Assembly: GCF_947499695.1 (NCBI RefSeq)
Contig: NZ_CANMPQ010000001.1
Location: forward strand, 806,001 to 870,000
Length of the DNA stretch: 64,000 bases
Direction: 5' to 3'
Source of the DNA: an uncultured Allomuricauda sp.
Lineage (GTDB): Bacteria > Bacteroidota > Bacteroidia > Flavobacteriales > Flavobacteriaceae
The notes under the pieces are model-generated. The model saw nothing but the letters and a program-made list of their open reading frames with translations. It had not been told where the DNA came from and ran no database searches. This document shows positions 19,306 through 29,355 of this stretch, piece by piece (positions within the stretch are counted from its first letter, which is position 1; every line of letters starts with the position of its first letter). Made by a program: the position numbers and the translations under genes.

Positions 19306-19332
19306 AAAAACCCAGCTTCCGCTGGGCTTTTT
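19304..19332. terminator. Bidirectional intrinsic terminator after recG
   Basis: CCCAGC (19311-19316), loop TTCC, GCTGGG (19321-19326), with an A run before and a T run after. It directly follows the recG stop and also lies 24 bp past the end of the opposing DUF2911 gene. Confidence 0.88.
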
Positions 19333-19355
19333 CAACATGTTTTACATAAAGAAAT

Positions 19356-20468
19356 CTAATTGATTGCTTCGCCTTTTTCAGCTTTTTCCAAATTGGCTGC
19401 CACCCTATCCTTATTAGCTTGGGCCGGTGCATTCTCCATGGCAATTTTCAAATGTTTCACCGTGGATTTGTTATCTCCTAGGGCTGAGTATCCTCTTGCC
19501 AATCCATAGTGTACTGGCCATGTACCTTTATGGTTTTTGGCATTCCATTTAAAAATTTCCAAGGCTTCATTATTCTTACCTTGACCTATGAGTTGTCTGC
19601 CATAGCCATGAACTTGAAAAACGGTCCCTAATGGTAACGCTTCCTCCATCAAGGCTTCAGCTTCCGCCGTTTTACCTTGTTTTGCTAAGATTTGAGATTT
19701 AATACTCAAATTATTAAACGTTTTTTGACTAAAAAACTGCCCAGCTATAGCAGCATCCACCCAACCAAGTGCCTCATCAAGGTCTCCGCCATTGTTTTGA
19801 GCATAGTTGGCAGCTTGCTCCCAGCTTTGTCTACTAAATCCGGGGGTAGTCTGTAATTGCTGACGTATTTCAGCCAAGATATTATTGCTCACATCCGTTT
19901 CCACTTTGAACGGAATTTGCTTTTTCTCCCAATTCAATGTAACCTCGGCAGAAGTTGCATCAACATTGTTGAAACTAAAGGTCAACTGTTCAACATGCGG
20001 TCCTTCCGCTGTTTCCACGTCAACACGCAGTACATCTTCTTCTGGTTTGTAAAAATAACTCCCCCAGGCATCATGGTTCTTAGAGAAAATAATTGTCGCG
20101 GTATTGCCTTCATTTACAATCATGTGAAGTCCATACTTTCCTGCAGGCAAGGTTTTACCTCCAATCGTCAAGTCGTGCGTTGTCTTAAAAATGGTGTTTT
20201 CATTGGCGCCAGCTCTCCATGGAGATTCTGCTGCTGTACCAAATCCCAAGTTGTTCATACCATAAGGTACCAAAGCGCCCCAAACCTCTCTGTCGTTCAC
20301 GCTTGGTCTGGAATATACAACGGTAACATCTGTGTTGCCAATTCGTTGAGAAACTTTCGCCATTTGGCTACCACGTGGCAAAAAACTTAATTGGGCAACT
20401 GAGCTGTAAGAAATTAAAAAAACAGCAATTAGCATCATGGCCGAAAAGGCCGAGTAACTTTTCTTCAT
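19356..20468 (-). CDS. DUF2911 domain protein with C-terminal TPR-like repeats
   Basis: A 370-residue exported protein with signal peptide (1-25, ending SSVAQ). Residues about 27-190 form the DUF2911 domain, recognisable by VVYSRPSVNDREVWG, PWRAGANENT, GGKTLPAGKYGLHMI and FSKNHDAWGSYFY. Residues about 205-365 are helical repeats with TPR character (AEALMEEALPLG, NNEALEIFKWNAKNHKG, ARGYSALGDNKSTVKHLKIAME). The family is abundant in Bacteroidetes; no biochemical function is established. Monocistronic, facing recG across a shared terminator. Confidence 0.88.
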   Translation of the reverse strand: MKKSYSAFSAMMLIAVFLISYSSVAQLSFLPRGSQMAKVSQRIGNTDVTVVYSRPSVNDREVWGALVPYGMNNLGFGTAAESPWRAGANENTIFKTTHDLTIGGKTLPAGKYGLHMIVNEGNTATIIFSKNHDAWGSYFYKPEEDVLRVDVETAEGPHVEQLTFSFNNVDATSAEVTLNWEKKQIPFKVETDVSNNILAEIRQQLQTTPGFSRQSWEQAANYAQNNGGDLDEALGWVDAAIAGQFFSQKTFNNLSIKSQILAKQGKTAEAEALMEEALPLGTVFQVHGYGRQLIGQGKNNEALEIFKWNAKNHKGTWPVHYGLARGYSALGDNKSTVKHLKIAMENAPAQANKDRVAANLEKAEKGEAIN

Positions 20469-20878
20469 TTGTTCGTTTTTGATGAGTTAATGAATAAACT
20501 TTTAGGTCGTGGCCCTAAAGTAGGTAGCTGATTGCTTTGTTTCCGTTACAGCAATGTTAAAATGAAGCTGAACATGTTAAAATTCAATGGTTTGTTCATT
20601 CAACCTAAGCCAAATTAGCTCTGTTCAAATGACTTTTTTAACATAACAGTAAAGATGTATGGGTAATCTTGCTTTTCGATAAAAAAATAGAATAACTACT
20701 TAGATTATCCTATATGATAATAATGTGCCAACTTTTTGTTTTATATACCAAATATTGCTGTTTTATTAGTTGTTCCAAGTCAAAATTTAAGTTGAACATC
20801 GTAATTTCAGCGCCAAATCATTACGTATATTTTTTTCATATTTTAAATTTACCTTCTTATATATTATTGTTTACAGTT
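20469..20878. other. Divergent intergenic region upstream of leuC
   Basis: 410 bp of AT-rich DNA between the DUF2911 gene and leuC. It holds a small inverted repeat at 20498-20521 (ACTTTTAGG / CCTAAAGT with one bulged T) in the likely 5' leader of the DUF2911 gene. I looked for a leucine-rich leader peptide and terminator hairpin before leuC and found neither. An open frame continues upstream of leuC to 20714 but is not gene-like. Confidence 0.5.
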
Positions 20879-22288
20879 ATGAGTAAAACACTATTTGATA
20901 AGGTTTGGGATTCGCATGTGGTACAACATATTGAAAACGGTCCTGACGTACTTTTTATAGATAGACATTTGGTACATGAAGTCACTAGTCCAGTGGCCTT
21001 TCTGGGTCTTAAAAATAGAAGCATTAAGGTGCTCTATCCTGAACGCACGTTTGCTACTGCCGATCATAATACACCTACACTTAACCAGCATTTGCCGGTC
21101 AAAGACAAACTGTCCGCAAACCAATTAAAGGCCTTAGAGGAAAATTCTAAAGCCCATAGCATCCCTTATTGGGGGCTTGGACATGAGAAAAACGGCATTG
21201 TTCACGTAATAGGTCCTGAAAATGGAATTACGGTACCCGGCGCGACCATTGTGTGCGGTGATTCGCATACCTCTACCCATGGTGCTTTTGGTGCTATTGC
21301 CTTCGGAATTGGAACCAGCGAGGTAGAAATGGTGCTTTCCACACAGTGCATCATGCAGCCAAAACCAAAAAGTATGCGCATTAATGTAAATGGAACATTG
21401 AACAAGGCTGTTACACCGAAAGATGTAGCACTCTTTATTATTTCCAAATTGACAACTTCTGGTGCTACAGGTTATTTTGTTGAATATGCAGGAGATGTTT
21501 TTCGAAATATGTCGATGGAAGGCCGAATGACTGTCTGTAACCTAAGTATTGAAATGGGAGCCCGTGGTGGTATGATCGCCCCAGATGAAAAGACATTTGA
21601 TTATATAAAAGGAAGAGAGTATGCACCAAAAGGAGCAGCTTGGGATAAAGCTATGACCTATTGGGAAACTCTATATTCTGAAGACGATGCGAGTTTTGAC
21701 AAAGAACTGACTTTTGAAGCCTCTGAAATTGAGCCAATGATTACCTATGGTACCAATCCTGGCATGGGAATGGGAATCAAAAATGATATTCCTCGAGCCG
21801 AGACTTTGGAAGGTGGAGCTGCCACATATCAAAAATCACTGGCCTACATGAACTTTAACGAAGGTGATGCCATGATTGGAAAACCCATCGATTTTGTGTT
21901 CCTAGGTAGCTGTACCAATGGTAGAATAGAAGATTTTAGAGCTTTTGCCTCTATTATAAAAGGAAGAAGAAAAGCGGATAACGTAACAGCTTGGTTGGTC
22001 CCTGGATCACATCGTGTTGAAGAAGCGATAAAAGATGAAGGCATTTTGGACATTCTCCATGAATCCGGTTTTGAACTTAGAGAACCAGGATGTTCTGCAT
22101 GTCTGGCAATGAATGATGATAAAATCCCTGCCGGAAAGTACGCTGTAAGTACTTCAAATAGAAATTTTGAAGGAAGACAAGGTCCTGGAGCTCGAACCTT
22201 ACTGGCAAGCCCATTGGTGGCAGCAGCAGCAGCCGTTACCGGGAAAGTGACCGACCCAAGAGAATTAATGGAATTGGAAACAGTATAA
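20879..22288 (+). CDS. leuC: 3-isopropylmalate dehydratase large subunit
   Basis: A 469-residue aconitase-family enzyme. The start at 20879 ([15 protein letters not shown]) is the conserved family start. It isomerises 2-isopropylmalate to 3-isopropylmalate together with LeuD. The [4Fe-4S] ligands are C345 in LGSCTNGR and C405 and C408 in [24 protein letters not shown] is the substrate-binding region. First gene of leuC-leuD-leuA-like-leuB; leuD follows after 56 bp. Confidence 0.97.
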   Translation: MSKTLFDKVWDSHVVQHIENGPDVLFIDRHLVHEVTSPVAFLGLKNRSIKVLYPERTFATADHNTPTLNQHLPVKDKLSANQLKALEENSKAHSIPYWGLGHEKNGIVHVIGPENGITVPGATIVCGDSHTSTHGAFGAIAFGIGTSEVEMVLSTQCIMQPKPKSMRINVNGTLNKAVTPKDVALFIISKLTTSGATGYFVEYAGDVFRNMSMEGRMTVCNLSIEMGARGGMIAPDEKTFDYIKGREYAPKGAAWDKAMTYWETLYSEDDASFDKELTFEASEIEPMITYGTNPGMGMGIKNDIPRAETLEGGAATYQKSLAYMNFNEGDAMIGKPIDFVFLGSCTNGRIEDFRAFASIIKGRRKADNVTAWLVPGSHRVEEAIKDEGILDILHESGFELREPGCSACLAMNDDKIPAGKYAVSTSNRNFEGRQGPGARTLLASPLVAAAAAVTGKVTDPRELMELETV

Positions 22289-22344
22289 TCTAAAACAACA
22301 TTCAGACACTAGAATTCAGAAATCTGATCATTGAAAATTAAAAC

Positions 22345-22941
22345 ATGGCTTACGATAAATTCAACATACTAAAAAGTTCTGCTGTCCCTTTACCTATTGA
22401 AAATGTGGACACGGATCAAATCATTCCAGCTCGATTCTTAAAAGCGACTGAGCGTAAAGGATTTGGCGATAATTTGTTCCGTGACTGGAGGTATAACCCC
22501 GACAATACCCCAAAAGAACATTTCGTACTCAACAACCCCATTTACAAGGGGAAAATTTTGGTTGGTGGAAAAAACTTCGGCTCTGGTTCTTCCAGAGAAC
22601 ATGCCGCTTGGGCCGTTTACGATTACGGTTTTCGCTGCGTAGTTTCAAGTTTCTTTGCTGATATTTTTAGGAATAACTGTTTAAACATTGGGGTACTTCC
22701 GGTTCAGGTGAGTCCTGAATTTTTGGACAAAATCTTCACGGCAATCGAAGCAAATCCAGATACTGAAATAGAAGTTAGTCTTCCAGAGCAGACCATTACC
22801 ATTTTAGAATCTGGTGAGAGTGAAAGTTTCGCCATCAATGACTACAAAAAGGAGAATATGCTCAACGGGTTTGATGATATTGATTATCTATTGAACATCA
22901 AGAACAACATTGAAGCATTCGCACAGAACACCCCTTTATAA
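22345..22941 (+). CDS. leuD: 3-isopropylmalate dehydratase small subunit
   Basis: A 198-residue swivel-domain subunit pairing with LeuC. Key blocks are [13 protein letters not shown] near the N-terminus and [19 protein letters not shown] (substrate-recognition loop). Length is typical. It lies between leuC and the isopropylmalate synthase-like gene, 31 bp before the latter. Confidence 0.97.
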   Translation: MAYDKFNILKSSAVPLPIENVDTDQIIPARFLKATERKGFGDNLFRDWRYNPDNTPKEHFVLNNPIYKGKILVGGKNFGSGSSREHAAWAVYDYGFRCVVSSFFADIFRNNCLNIGVLPVQVSPEFLDKIFTAIEANPDTEIEVSLPEQTITILESGESESFAINDYKKENMLNGFDDIDYLLNIKNNIEAFAQNTPL

Positions 22942-22972
22942 AAAGCAATAGGCTTAGACCACGCATTTGAAA

Positions 22973-24490
22973 ATGAAAAAAAGGACTGTTGAAATTATGG
23001 ATACCACCCTTCGGGATGGTGAACAGACCTCAGGCGTATCTTTCTCCGCTTCGGAAAAACTAACTTTGGCCAAACTTCTGCTTGAAGAACTCAAGGTAGA
23101 TCGCATTGAAATTGCATCAGCTCGGGTATCGGAAGGAGAGTTCGAAGCCGTTAAAAAGATTACGGAATGGGCAAAAACAGAAGGTTTGCTGCCCAAAGTA
23201 GAGGTATTGACCTTTGTTGATGGCGGTGTTTCTTTGGAATGGATGCAAAAAGCCGGCGCCAAAGTGCAAAACCTCTTGACGAAGGGTTCCCTCAACCATT
23301 TAACCCATCAACTCAAGAAAAAACCCGACCAACATTTTAAAGACATTGAAAGCGTAGTATCGAAAGCCGGTGACATTGGCATTGAAACCAATGTTTATTT
23401 GGAGGATTGGAGCAATGGTATGCGAAATTCACCTGAATATGTATTCCAATATTTAGATTTTTTGGTCAAACTACCCATAAAAAGGGTACTGCTGCCAGAT
23501 ACGCTAGGTGTGCTCACCCATCAAGAAACTTTTGATTTTTTACATCAAATTGTTCAACGTTATCCCGAAACTCATTTTGATTTCCATGGACATAACGATT
23601 ATGACCTTAGTGTTGCAAACGTTATGGAAGCTCTAAAAGCTGGAGTTCACGGATTACATTTAACAGTTAACGGAATGGGAGAACGAGCGGGAAATGCTCC
23701 ACTTGCCAGTGTGGTTGCTGTTGTTAACGATTTTATGCCAGAAATTACTATTGGCGTAAAGGAATCTTCATTATTTAAAGTAAGTAAATTGGTCTCTGCA
23801 TTCACAGGTTTTGGCATTCCCGTTAACAAACCCATTGTTGGAGATAATGTTTTTACACAAACTGCTGGAATACACGCAGATGGTGACAGCAAAAAGAATC
23901 TTTACTTTAATGATTTATTACCTGAACGCTTTGGCAGAAAACGCAAATACGCGCTTGGCAAAACTTCTGGTAAAGCCAACATACAAAAGAATCTTCAAGA
24001 GTTGGGGCTGACCCTGAATGATGAGGAGCTAAAAAAGGTCACAGAACGTATTATTGAACTTGGAGATAAAAAAGAAAGAGTCACTAAAGAGGACCTTCCC
24101 TATATTATTTCTGATGTTTTGGCCAGTAATGTACATCACCAACGAGTTTTTGTAAAGTCATACGTGCTTACACATTCCAAAGGGTTAAAACCCTCTACTA
24201 CCCTGTCCATTGAAATCGACGGAAAATTATACGAAGAAAATGCCCAGGGTGATGGACAGTTCGATGCTTTTATCAACGCTTTGCGGAAAGTGTATCAAAA
24301 AGAAAAAATGGAATTGCCTAAATTGGTAGATTATGCAGTACGAATCCCGCCGGGAAGTAACTCTGATGCTCTTTGCGAAACCATAATCACTTGGCAAACC
24401 CAAGACCAGGACTTCACGACTCGTGGGTTGGATTCAGACCAAACAGTTTCCGCAATCAAAGCAACCGAAAAAATGCTCAACCTATTCTAA
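22973..24490 (+). CDS. 2-isopropylmalate synthase-like enzyme with LeuA regulatory domain
   Basis: A 505-residue protein counted from the ATG at 22973 (a TTG two codons upstream is possible). The N-terminal TIM barrel has [15 protein letters not shown], the metal-binding HGHND, and [16 protein letters not shown]. The C-terminal domain (about 380-505) is the LeuA dimerisation and feedback domain, ending [13 protein letters not shown] and the [21 protein letters not shown] tail. Context inside leuC-D-B argues for condensation of acetyl-CoA with 2-ketoisovalerate. The substrate-pocket region with [15 protein letters not shown] differs from classical LeuA (which has SPED), so a citramalate synthase or relaxed specificity is possible. 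Because ilvA is present, isoleucine can be made from threonine anyway. Confidence 0.88.
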   Translation: MKKRTVEIMDTTLRDGEQTSGVSFSASEKLTLAKLLLEELKVDRIEIASARVSEGEFEAVKKITEWAKTEGLLPKVEVLTFVDGGVSLEWMQKAGAKVQNLLTKGSLNHLTHQLKKKPDQHFKDIESVVSKAGDIGIETNVYLEDWSNGMRNSPEYVFQYLDFLVKLPIKRVLLPDTLGVLTHQETFDFLHQIVQRYPETHFDFHGHNDYDLSVANVMEALKAGVHGLHLTVNGMGERAGNAPLASVVAVVNDFMPEITIGVKESSLFKVSKLVSAFTGFGIPVNKPIVGDNVFTQTAGIHADGDSKKNLYFNDLLPERFGRKRKYALGKTSGKANIQKNLQELGLTLNDEELKKVTERIIELGDKKERVTKEDLPYIISDVLASNVHHQRVFVKSYVLTHSKGLKPSTTLSIEIDGKLYEENAQGDGQFDAFINALRKVYQKEKMELPKLVDYAVRIPPGSNSDALCETIITWQTQDQDFTTRGLDSDQTVSAIKATEKMLNLF

Positions 24491-24585
24491 ATAGTAAATT
24501 TAAGATATCTGAACTCAGACTTCTGAAATCTGACATCCAAACACATAAACACTTTACCTTTAATCCTATAACCATAACTGAAAAA

Positions 24586-25641
24586 ATGAAACTTAATATA
24601 GCCCTTTTAGCCGGAGACGGAATAGGCCCCGAAGTTATTGACCAGGCCGTAAAAGTATCCGATGCTGTAGCCAAAAAATTTAACCATGAAATCAATTGGA
24701 CACCAGCTTTGACAGGTGCTGCTGCCATTGACGCGGTTGGAGAACCATATCCCGAAGAAACGCACCAAGTATGTACCAACGCTGATGCAGTGCTGTTTGG
24801 CGCCATTGGCCATCCACGTTTTGATAATGACCCATCCGCTAAGGTTCGTCCAGAGCAAGGTCTATTAAAAATGCGTCAAAAATTGGGGCTTTTTGCCAAT
24901 GTACGTCCAACTTTTACTTTCCCATCTCTGATTGATAAATCGCCCCTAAAACGGGAGCGCATTGAAGGTACCGATTTAATTATCCTTCGCGAGCTAACCG
25001 GAGGAGTCTATTTTGGAGAACGTGGAAGAAAGGATAATGGTGATACCGCTTTTGACACTATGACGTATCAACGTTTCGAAATTGAACGTTTGGCCAAGAA
25101 AGGTTTTGAAATGGCAATGAAAAGAGGCAAAAAACTCTGCTGTGTGGACAAGGCAAACGTCTTGGAAGCTTCTCGGCTTTGGCGTGAGACAGTGCAGGCC
25201 ATGGAAAAAGAATACCCAGAAGTTGACGTTACTTATGAATTTGTAGATGCGGTTGCCATGCGGTTGATCCAATGGCCCAAAGGATACGATGTCATTATTA
25301 CCGCAAACCTATTTGGAGATATCTTGACTGATGAGGCCTCTGTAATCTCTGGATCAATGGGACTGATGCCTTCCTCATCACTTGGAAACAATGTATCATT
25401 ATATGAACCCATTCATGGATCATACCCGCAAGCCGCTGGAAAAGACATTGCCAACCCATTGGCAACAATATTATCCGCAGCGATGCTATTTGAAGATTTC
25501 GGCTTAAAGGAAGAAGCAGATGCCATACGTTCAGTTGTTAACAAATCTCTTGCTGAAGGTGTTGTAACCGAAGACCTTTCCGAAGGAGAAAAATCATATA
25601 AAACTAGTGAAGTAGGCGATTGGCTTGCCGCCAACATCTAA
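24586..25641 (+). CDS. leuB: 3-isopropylmalate dehydrogenase
   Basis: A 351-residue decarboxylating dehydrogenase that oxidises 3-isopropylmalate. The ATG at 24586 precedes the conserved [13 protein letters not shown]; upstream in-frame sequence overlaps the previous gene and is not family-like. Motifs: [16 protein letters not shown] (substrate arginines), [27 protein letters not shown] (catalytic Lys), and [23 protein letters not shown] with the metal-binding aspartates; NAD-binding [20 protein letters not shown]. Last gene of the leu operon, followed by a terminator. Confidence 0.97.
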   Translation: MKLNIALLAGDGIGPEVIDQAVKVSDAVAKKFNHEINWTPALTGAAAIDAVGEPYPEETHQVCTNADAVLFGAIGHPRFDNDPSAKVRPEQGLLKMRQKLGLFANVRPTFTFPSLIDKSPLKRERIEGTDLIILRELTGGVYFGERGRKDNGDTAFDTMTYQRFEIERLAKKGFEMAMKRGKKLCCVDKANVLEASRLWRETVQAMEKEYPEVDVTYEFVDAVAMRLIQWPKGYDVIITANLFGDILTDEASVISGSMGLMPSSSLGNNVSLYEPIHGSYPQAAGKDIANPLATILSAAMLFEDFGLKEEADAIRSVVNKSLAEGVVTEDLSEGEKSYKTSEVGDWLAANI

Positions 25642-25668
25642 AAAAACAACAACCAACTTTTCATTAAG

Positions 25669-25700
25669 AACCCTGTGCAATTGCATGGGGTTTCTTTTTT
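25669..25700 (+). terminator. Intrinsic terminator of the leu operon
   Basis: AACCCTGTGC, loop AATT, GCATGGGGTT: a 10-bp stem with two G-U pairs, followed by a T-rich tail (TTCTTTTTT). It lies 28 bp past the leuB stop. Confidence 0.85.
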
Positions 25701-25795
25701 ACCCCACTCTACCTTTATTCAACACTAATTCTTAGTCCCCTTAACCGTTACTCCCCAAACCTTTTACCTCCTTACCATAATCCCACCGACAACTG

Positions 25796-25838
25796 ACAAT
25801 TGACAACCATCAATTGAAACGTCACATCCGTCAATTGA
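25796..25838. repeat. TCAATTGA box cluster
   Basis: The palindromic octamer TCAATTGA occurs at 25810-25817 and 25831-25838, 21 bp apart (two helical turns), preceded by the near match ACAATTGA at 25796-25803. This could be a transcription-factor site or a degenerate intergenic repeat. Confidence 0.4.
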
Positions 25839-25864
25839 CATCCTCGAACAGCTTGCTCCATTTT

Positions 25865-25872
25865 TACTTTTG
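25865..25872 (+). promoter_or_regulatory. Candidate -7 promoter element upstream of the 26187 gene
   Basis: TACTTTTG matches the Bacteroidetes -7 consensus TAnnTTTG. The nearest TTG at a plausible upstream distance is 27 bp away, longer than usual. A perfect inverted repeat, TGCCAT-8 nt-ATGGCA (25881-25900), sits where transcription would start and could be an operator. Confidence 0.35.
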
Positions 25873-26186
25873 GAAGCGATTGCCATGTATAATTATGGCA
25901 TCCAGAACCAAATTTTGCAATGTTACGTCAATCTCAAAAATCAAACCCTCCTTTCCTTGAGTCATACCCTTACTTAAATACTAAGTACTATGGTCAAAAC
26001 CATCAAAACACCTTATAGATGGCACAACAGGCATTACAAATATTTACCAGATATAATGATAACCCTTAAAACCAATTTGCGAATGAATAGGAAAACCTAT
26101 AACACATCTTAAATCGAATAGCAATGCAATATGAACATGAAAATTTCAAAATTTTTTAACCAAAGCCTTCAAATCCATAAATTATT

Positions 26187-26936
26187 ATGAAGCATATACT
26201 CTTTATTACATCGGTCCTGTGTTTTTTGATATTCCCATTAAAGGGAATGACCCAGGATACGGATGAAGCAACAAATTCCGATAGCTCCATTATAGTGGGC
26301 GCCCGAGTCGGAGGCAGTTTTAGTCAATTTGCGCAACCCGGAACTGTAATCACTGGTAACATTGGCGCCTTTGGCCGCTATGAAGTCCTACCCTATATGC
26401 AGGTACAACTGGATTTAGGTTACGATGTTTTCGGTGGCGGCCGTACCGATCTTAACAGGGAATTGCCCGAACCTGCCAACACTACGCAAGCTGGTCTACT
26501 CACACAATTGGAATACCTGAATCGTCAGGTCTTTTTCCATTCGGTAGCAGGTCGTCTTTCTGCAAGATTATCCTTGCCGGAGCTCAATGGCTCTGCTGTG
26601 CAACCACGTCTTATCGTAGGAGGTAATTTAAACTACATTTTTAGGGGACGTGAAAATCGGGACCAATACATGGTGTTCGATGATGGTTCACGAATCATCC
26701 TATCCAACGATTGGGAAGAAGTCGGAGCCGACTACAAGTCGATTAATCTTGGAGCACATTTTGGTCTAGGCATCGATTTTAACCTGACAAACGGTGAAAC
26801 ATTTTCCGCAGAGTTTATTTACGATCGAGGTTTTATTGACCTAAACAACATCTCCATAGGCCAGCCCGAAAATATCGAGGTAATACGAACCAATCGTTTT
26901 GGGATAAGCTTCACCTATACCTTTATAAATTTTTAG
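26187..26936 (+). CDS. Outer-membrane beta-barrel protein
   Basis: A 249-residue protein with a signal peptide (1-22, ending KGMTQ) and alternating amphipathic strands typical of an 8-stranded barrel, for example VGARVGGSFSQF, IGAFGRYEVLPYMQVQLDLGYDVFGG, RLIVGGNLNYIFRG, INLGAHFGLGIDFNL, FSAEFIYDRGFIDL and a final strand FGISFTYTFINF ending in Phe, the outer-membrane insertion signal. It belongs to the general PorT/outer-membrane-beta-barrel class. Position immediately before the two lipoprotein genes suggests a shared surface function, which is inference. Confidence 0.83.
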   Translation: MKHILFITSVLCFLIFPLKGMTQDTDEATNSDSSIIVGARVGGSFSQFAQPGTVITGNIGAFGRYEVLPYMQVQLDLGYDVFGGGRTDLNRELPEPANTTQAGLLTQLEYLNRQVFFHSVAGRLSARLSLPELNGSAVQPRLIVGGNLNYIFRGRENRDQYMVFDDGSRIILSNDWEEVGADYKSINLGAHFGLGIDFNLTNGETFSAEFIYDRGFIDLNNISIGQPENIEVIRTNRFGISFTYTFINF

Positions 26937-27010
26937 CTATGAAAAACAAGTACGAACACAGTTTTAAACCAATACATCAATTGTTGAATACATTTAAAAA
27001 CCATAATACA

Positions 27011-29335
27011 ATGAAAAGAAACAAAAACTATTTTTCCATCATAGGTATGGTACTCGCTTGTGGGGTGCTCATCACTTCATGTGCTGATAACTTCGATGAA
27101 GAAGAACTATTGCTAAGGCAACAAGAACGCAGTGACAGAATTGCAGCAGATGAAGCCGCTGCAGAAGCGGCAGATGAAGCCGCGGAAGAAGCCCTTTCAG
27201 CAGCAAATGCAGCTGCACTGGCTGCCGCTGCCAACCTTACGTACACCATAACCCTTCACTCGGATGACCTTCCTGTAGCTGATGCAGACGTTATCCTTAC
27301 CAACCAAAATGGTGGCAGTACGGCTGCGGTAACTACCGATGCCAATGGTAACGCTATTTTTACGGATATTGACCTTGGCGGATATAACGTGGCCATATCA
27401 TCCGATAACCATCTTAACGCTTCCTATCTTGTAGATTTTGGTTCCCCACAGGACGGAGTTCACTATGAGTGGGTAAACGGTTCTATTGTAGCTTTGGAAC
27501 AGTCCGAGGCATCAAAAATTGAGCTATTAGAGTTAAATGGCACCCAAACCGCAACCATTAAGGGAAATGTTGAGATAGAGACCGATTTGACCAATACCAC
27601 TCCTGAAGTTCCCCTTGATATTAACATCCGTGCCAACCTGGACAATTTCAATGGGCTTTTTGAACATACCAACAACAGTTTCAATGGTTCCAACAGTGCG
27701 TCCACCTTCTATATCAATGGTTCATACTCTTTAACAGAAGGTGACATTGGTTCTGCTGTTGTTGACCCCAATACCGGAGCCTATTCCATGATGGTTCCTG
27801 CCCAAGAAGACGGCACAACCATCGAACTGTTGTTCCCCTTGGTAGAGACCGACCAAACTTTAGGGTTTTCCAGTGTCAACGGACAAGATGTAGGTGCACA
27901 AGTAGGTACACAGGCTGCTGTTTTTGGGCCTGATATTACAGCTACCACAACTCCTAATGTCTTTGGTGTAACGGCCGAGTTTCCTGCTCCTGCTGATCCG
28001 GGAAGAGGGTTTACAATAGGTAACTTTCAACCAACTGCGGCCGATCTTAATGCGGCAGGTGAAACTTTTACTGTTAGTAGTTTCCCATTAGAGGCTGCTT
28101 CAGGTGTCAGATATAGAGGCAATCAAGGTTCAGGATATGAACTAACGCCTGCTGTGACTGTTTCTGCTCCTGATCTGTCTGGCAATAGCGCTGTAAATGC
28201 TACCATAGAAGCATATATGGACTGGATATTTGAGTCTGTTTCGTATACAGCACAACCTGCGGCAACTTATGGTCTTAATGAGACGATTACCATTAGTGTA
28301 GAAATTTCTGATGAGAATGGCATTCAGGATATCTATGCTCTGGCAGAAGTGGATGCTGAAGCAGACGGGTCATTGGTTGCTGGTACTGCTGCTGTTAGCA
28401 TGAACCCGGAGGTGACTACTAATTATATTGTAACCAGTTTTGCCCTTACCTTTACTGGTGCAGGGACTCCAACTGGAACACTAGCCAGAACGGGTAGTGT
28501 AGACAGATTTATGATTACAAATGATGGTGAAGGGTATACTAGTATCCCTACTATCACTGTAGGAGCTGCTCCTGTCGGAGGAACAGATGCTACACTAGAG
28601 ATATATGCTATGTCTTTCAAATACTCTTTTGATTTGGACAACTCCGGCGTAACTCAGGAATATGTAGTACTTCCTGATGTTACTTTCGAACTTGAAACCG
28701 TACCGGGAGCTTTCAATATCAGTACTTCAGCGAATCTTGTGAGAATGGATGCAGATGGTTTTGTAGACGATAATGGTGGGCTTGCGCTAAATCCTTTTAT
28801 TGACTTTAATAACATTTCAAACAGTGGCTTGATGGTTTCCAATAATGGTAACCTGGTCTTTGATGACGATTTGTTTAGCAATGATATTGGCGTTGTCGCT
28901 GCCGTAGAGAAAGGTCTAACAGGCTTTTCTTACTCCATGCCAAGAGCAATTATAGCAGAACCTACCCATGAGCAGACTACAGCAGATGTTGAGGTAAATG
29001 CTGATGGTGAAATTACTGGTCTATCCAATATTTCAGTAGGTAGTGGATATACTTCAGAATACGACGTTACCTTAGTTGCACAAAACGGACTGCTTGGTGC
29101 GGGCGCTATGATTGATTTGATTGATTTTGATGTGATAGCACAGACTGGGGAAGCAACTTGGGGTGGTAGTACAAATGATCTTATCATAGTTGAGCCCGGT
29201 TCTGGTTATACAGAGGATGTAAATATTAGTGCGGAAGCATTTTCAGGTACCACTTCCATCACAGTAAGAAATGGAGAGACTAAAATTCTAAATGTTAACT
29301 ATGGTACGGGAGACCGCGTATCAGATGTTAATTAA
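27011..29335 (+). CDS. Surface lipoprotein with coiled-coil stalk and GSGY repeats (copy 1)
   Basis: A 774-residue lipoprotein counted from the ATG at 27011. The signal peptide ends LITSC (Cys24); the acidic stretch directly after the cysteine (ADNFDEEE) resembles the Bacteroidetes lipoprotein export signal for surface display. Next come an Ala/Glu-rich helical stalk (about 35-75) and a beta-sandwich domain (about 78-135, VADADVILTNQNGG...TDIDLGGYNV), resembling carboxypeptidase-regulatory or Ig-like domains. The C-terminal half has four loosely repeated units built on G(S/E)GY: QGSGYELTPAVTVSAP, DGEGYTSIPTITVGAAP, VGSGYTSEYDVTLVA and PGSGYTEDVNISAEA. No enzyme motif. Function unknown; adhesion or glycan binding is a guess. 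Residues about 127-335 are nearly identical at DNA level to the next gene. Confidence 0.8.
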   Translation: MKRNKNYFSIIGMVLACGVLITSCADNFDEEELLLRQQERSDRIAADEAAAEAADEAAEEALSAANAAALAAAANLTYTITLHSDDLPVADADVILTNQNGGSTAAVTTDANGNAIFTDIDLGGYNVAISSDNHLNASYLVDFGSPQDGVHYEWVNGSIVALEQSEASKIELLELNGTQTATIKGNVEIETDLTNTTPEVPLDINIRANLDNFNGLFEHTNNSFNGSNSASTFYINGSYSLTEGDIGSAVVDPNTGAYSMMVPAQEDGTTIELLFPLVETDQTLGFSSVNGQDVGAQVGTQAAVFGPDITATTTPNVFGVTAEFPAPADPGRGFTIGNFQPTAADLNAAGETFTVSSFPLEAASGVRYRGNQGSGYELTPAVTVSAPDLSGNSAVNATIEAYMDWIFESVSYTAQPAATYGLNETITISVEISDENGIQDIYALAEVDAEADGSLVAGTAAVSMNPEVTTNYIVTSFALTFTGAGTPTGTLARTGSVDRFMITNDGEGYTSIPTITVGAAPVGGTDATLEIYAMSFKYSFDLDNSGVTQEYVVLPDVTFELETVPGAFNISTSANLVRMDADGFVDDNGGLALNPFIDFNNISNSGLMVSNNGNLVFDDDLFSNDIGVVAAVEKGLTGFSYSMPRAIIAEPTHEQTTADVEVNADGEITGLSNISVGSGYTSEYDVTLVAQNGLLGAGAMIDLIDFDVIAQTGEATWGGSTNDLIIVEPGSGYTEDVNISAEAFSGTTSITVRNGETKILNVNYGTGDRVSDVN
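27391..28013 (+). repeat. Near-identical direct repeat, copy 1 (inside first lipoprotein gene)
   Basis: This segment matches 29819-30441 at a constant offset of 2428 bp. Counting by eye I find about 10 mismatches in roughly 620 bp, while the 150 bp before it has about 27 mismatches and the sequence after it diverges at once. It is most simply a gene-conversion tract. Confidence 0.85.
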
Positions 29336-29355
29336 GACTATGTTTTTACTGAAAT

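Larger units (their letters stand above)
25642..26186 (+). other. Intergenic region between the leu operon and the barrel/lipoprotein cluster
   Basis: 545 bp without a credible gene. In order it holds the leu terminator, a cluster of TCAATTGA-like boxes (25796-25838), a -7-like element (25865-25872), a 6-bp inverted repeat with 8-nt spacer at the expected transcription start (25881-25900), and another short inverted repeat, TACTTA/TAAGTA (25971-25987). If the promoter is real, the 26187 gene has a leader of about 300 nt. Confidence 0.45.

Noticed and set aside
19857-20390. A 177-codon open frame opposite the DUF2911 gene
   Set aside because: It lies entirely inside a convincing gene on the other strand, has no family-like motif and a composition unlike real proteins. 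Treated as a shadow.
20469-20878. A leucine-sensing attenuator before leuC, like that of the ilv operon
   Set aside because: I searched for a leader frame rich in Leu codons and for a terminator hairpin with T run on the plus strand, and found neither.
22303-24540. A short similar sequence (TC(A/T)GAAATCTGA) before leuD and before leuB
   Set aside because: About 12 bp with one mismatch, in AT-rich intergenic DNA, and no second support. Not enough to call a repeat family or regulatory site.
25787-25845. A CRISPR-like array in the leu/barrel intergenic region
   Set aside because: The repeated unit is only 8 bp and palindromic, spacers are 6-13 bp, and no cas genes are present.
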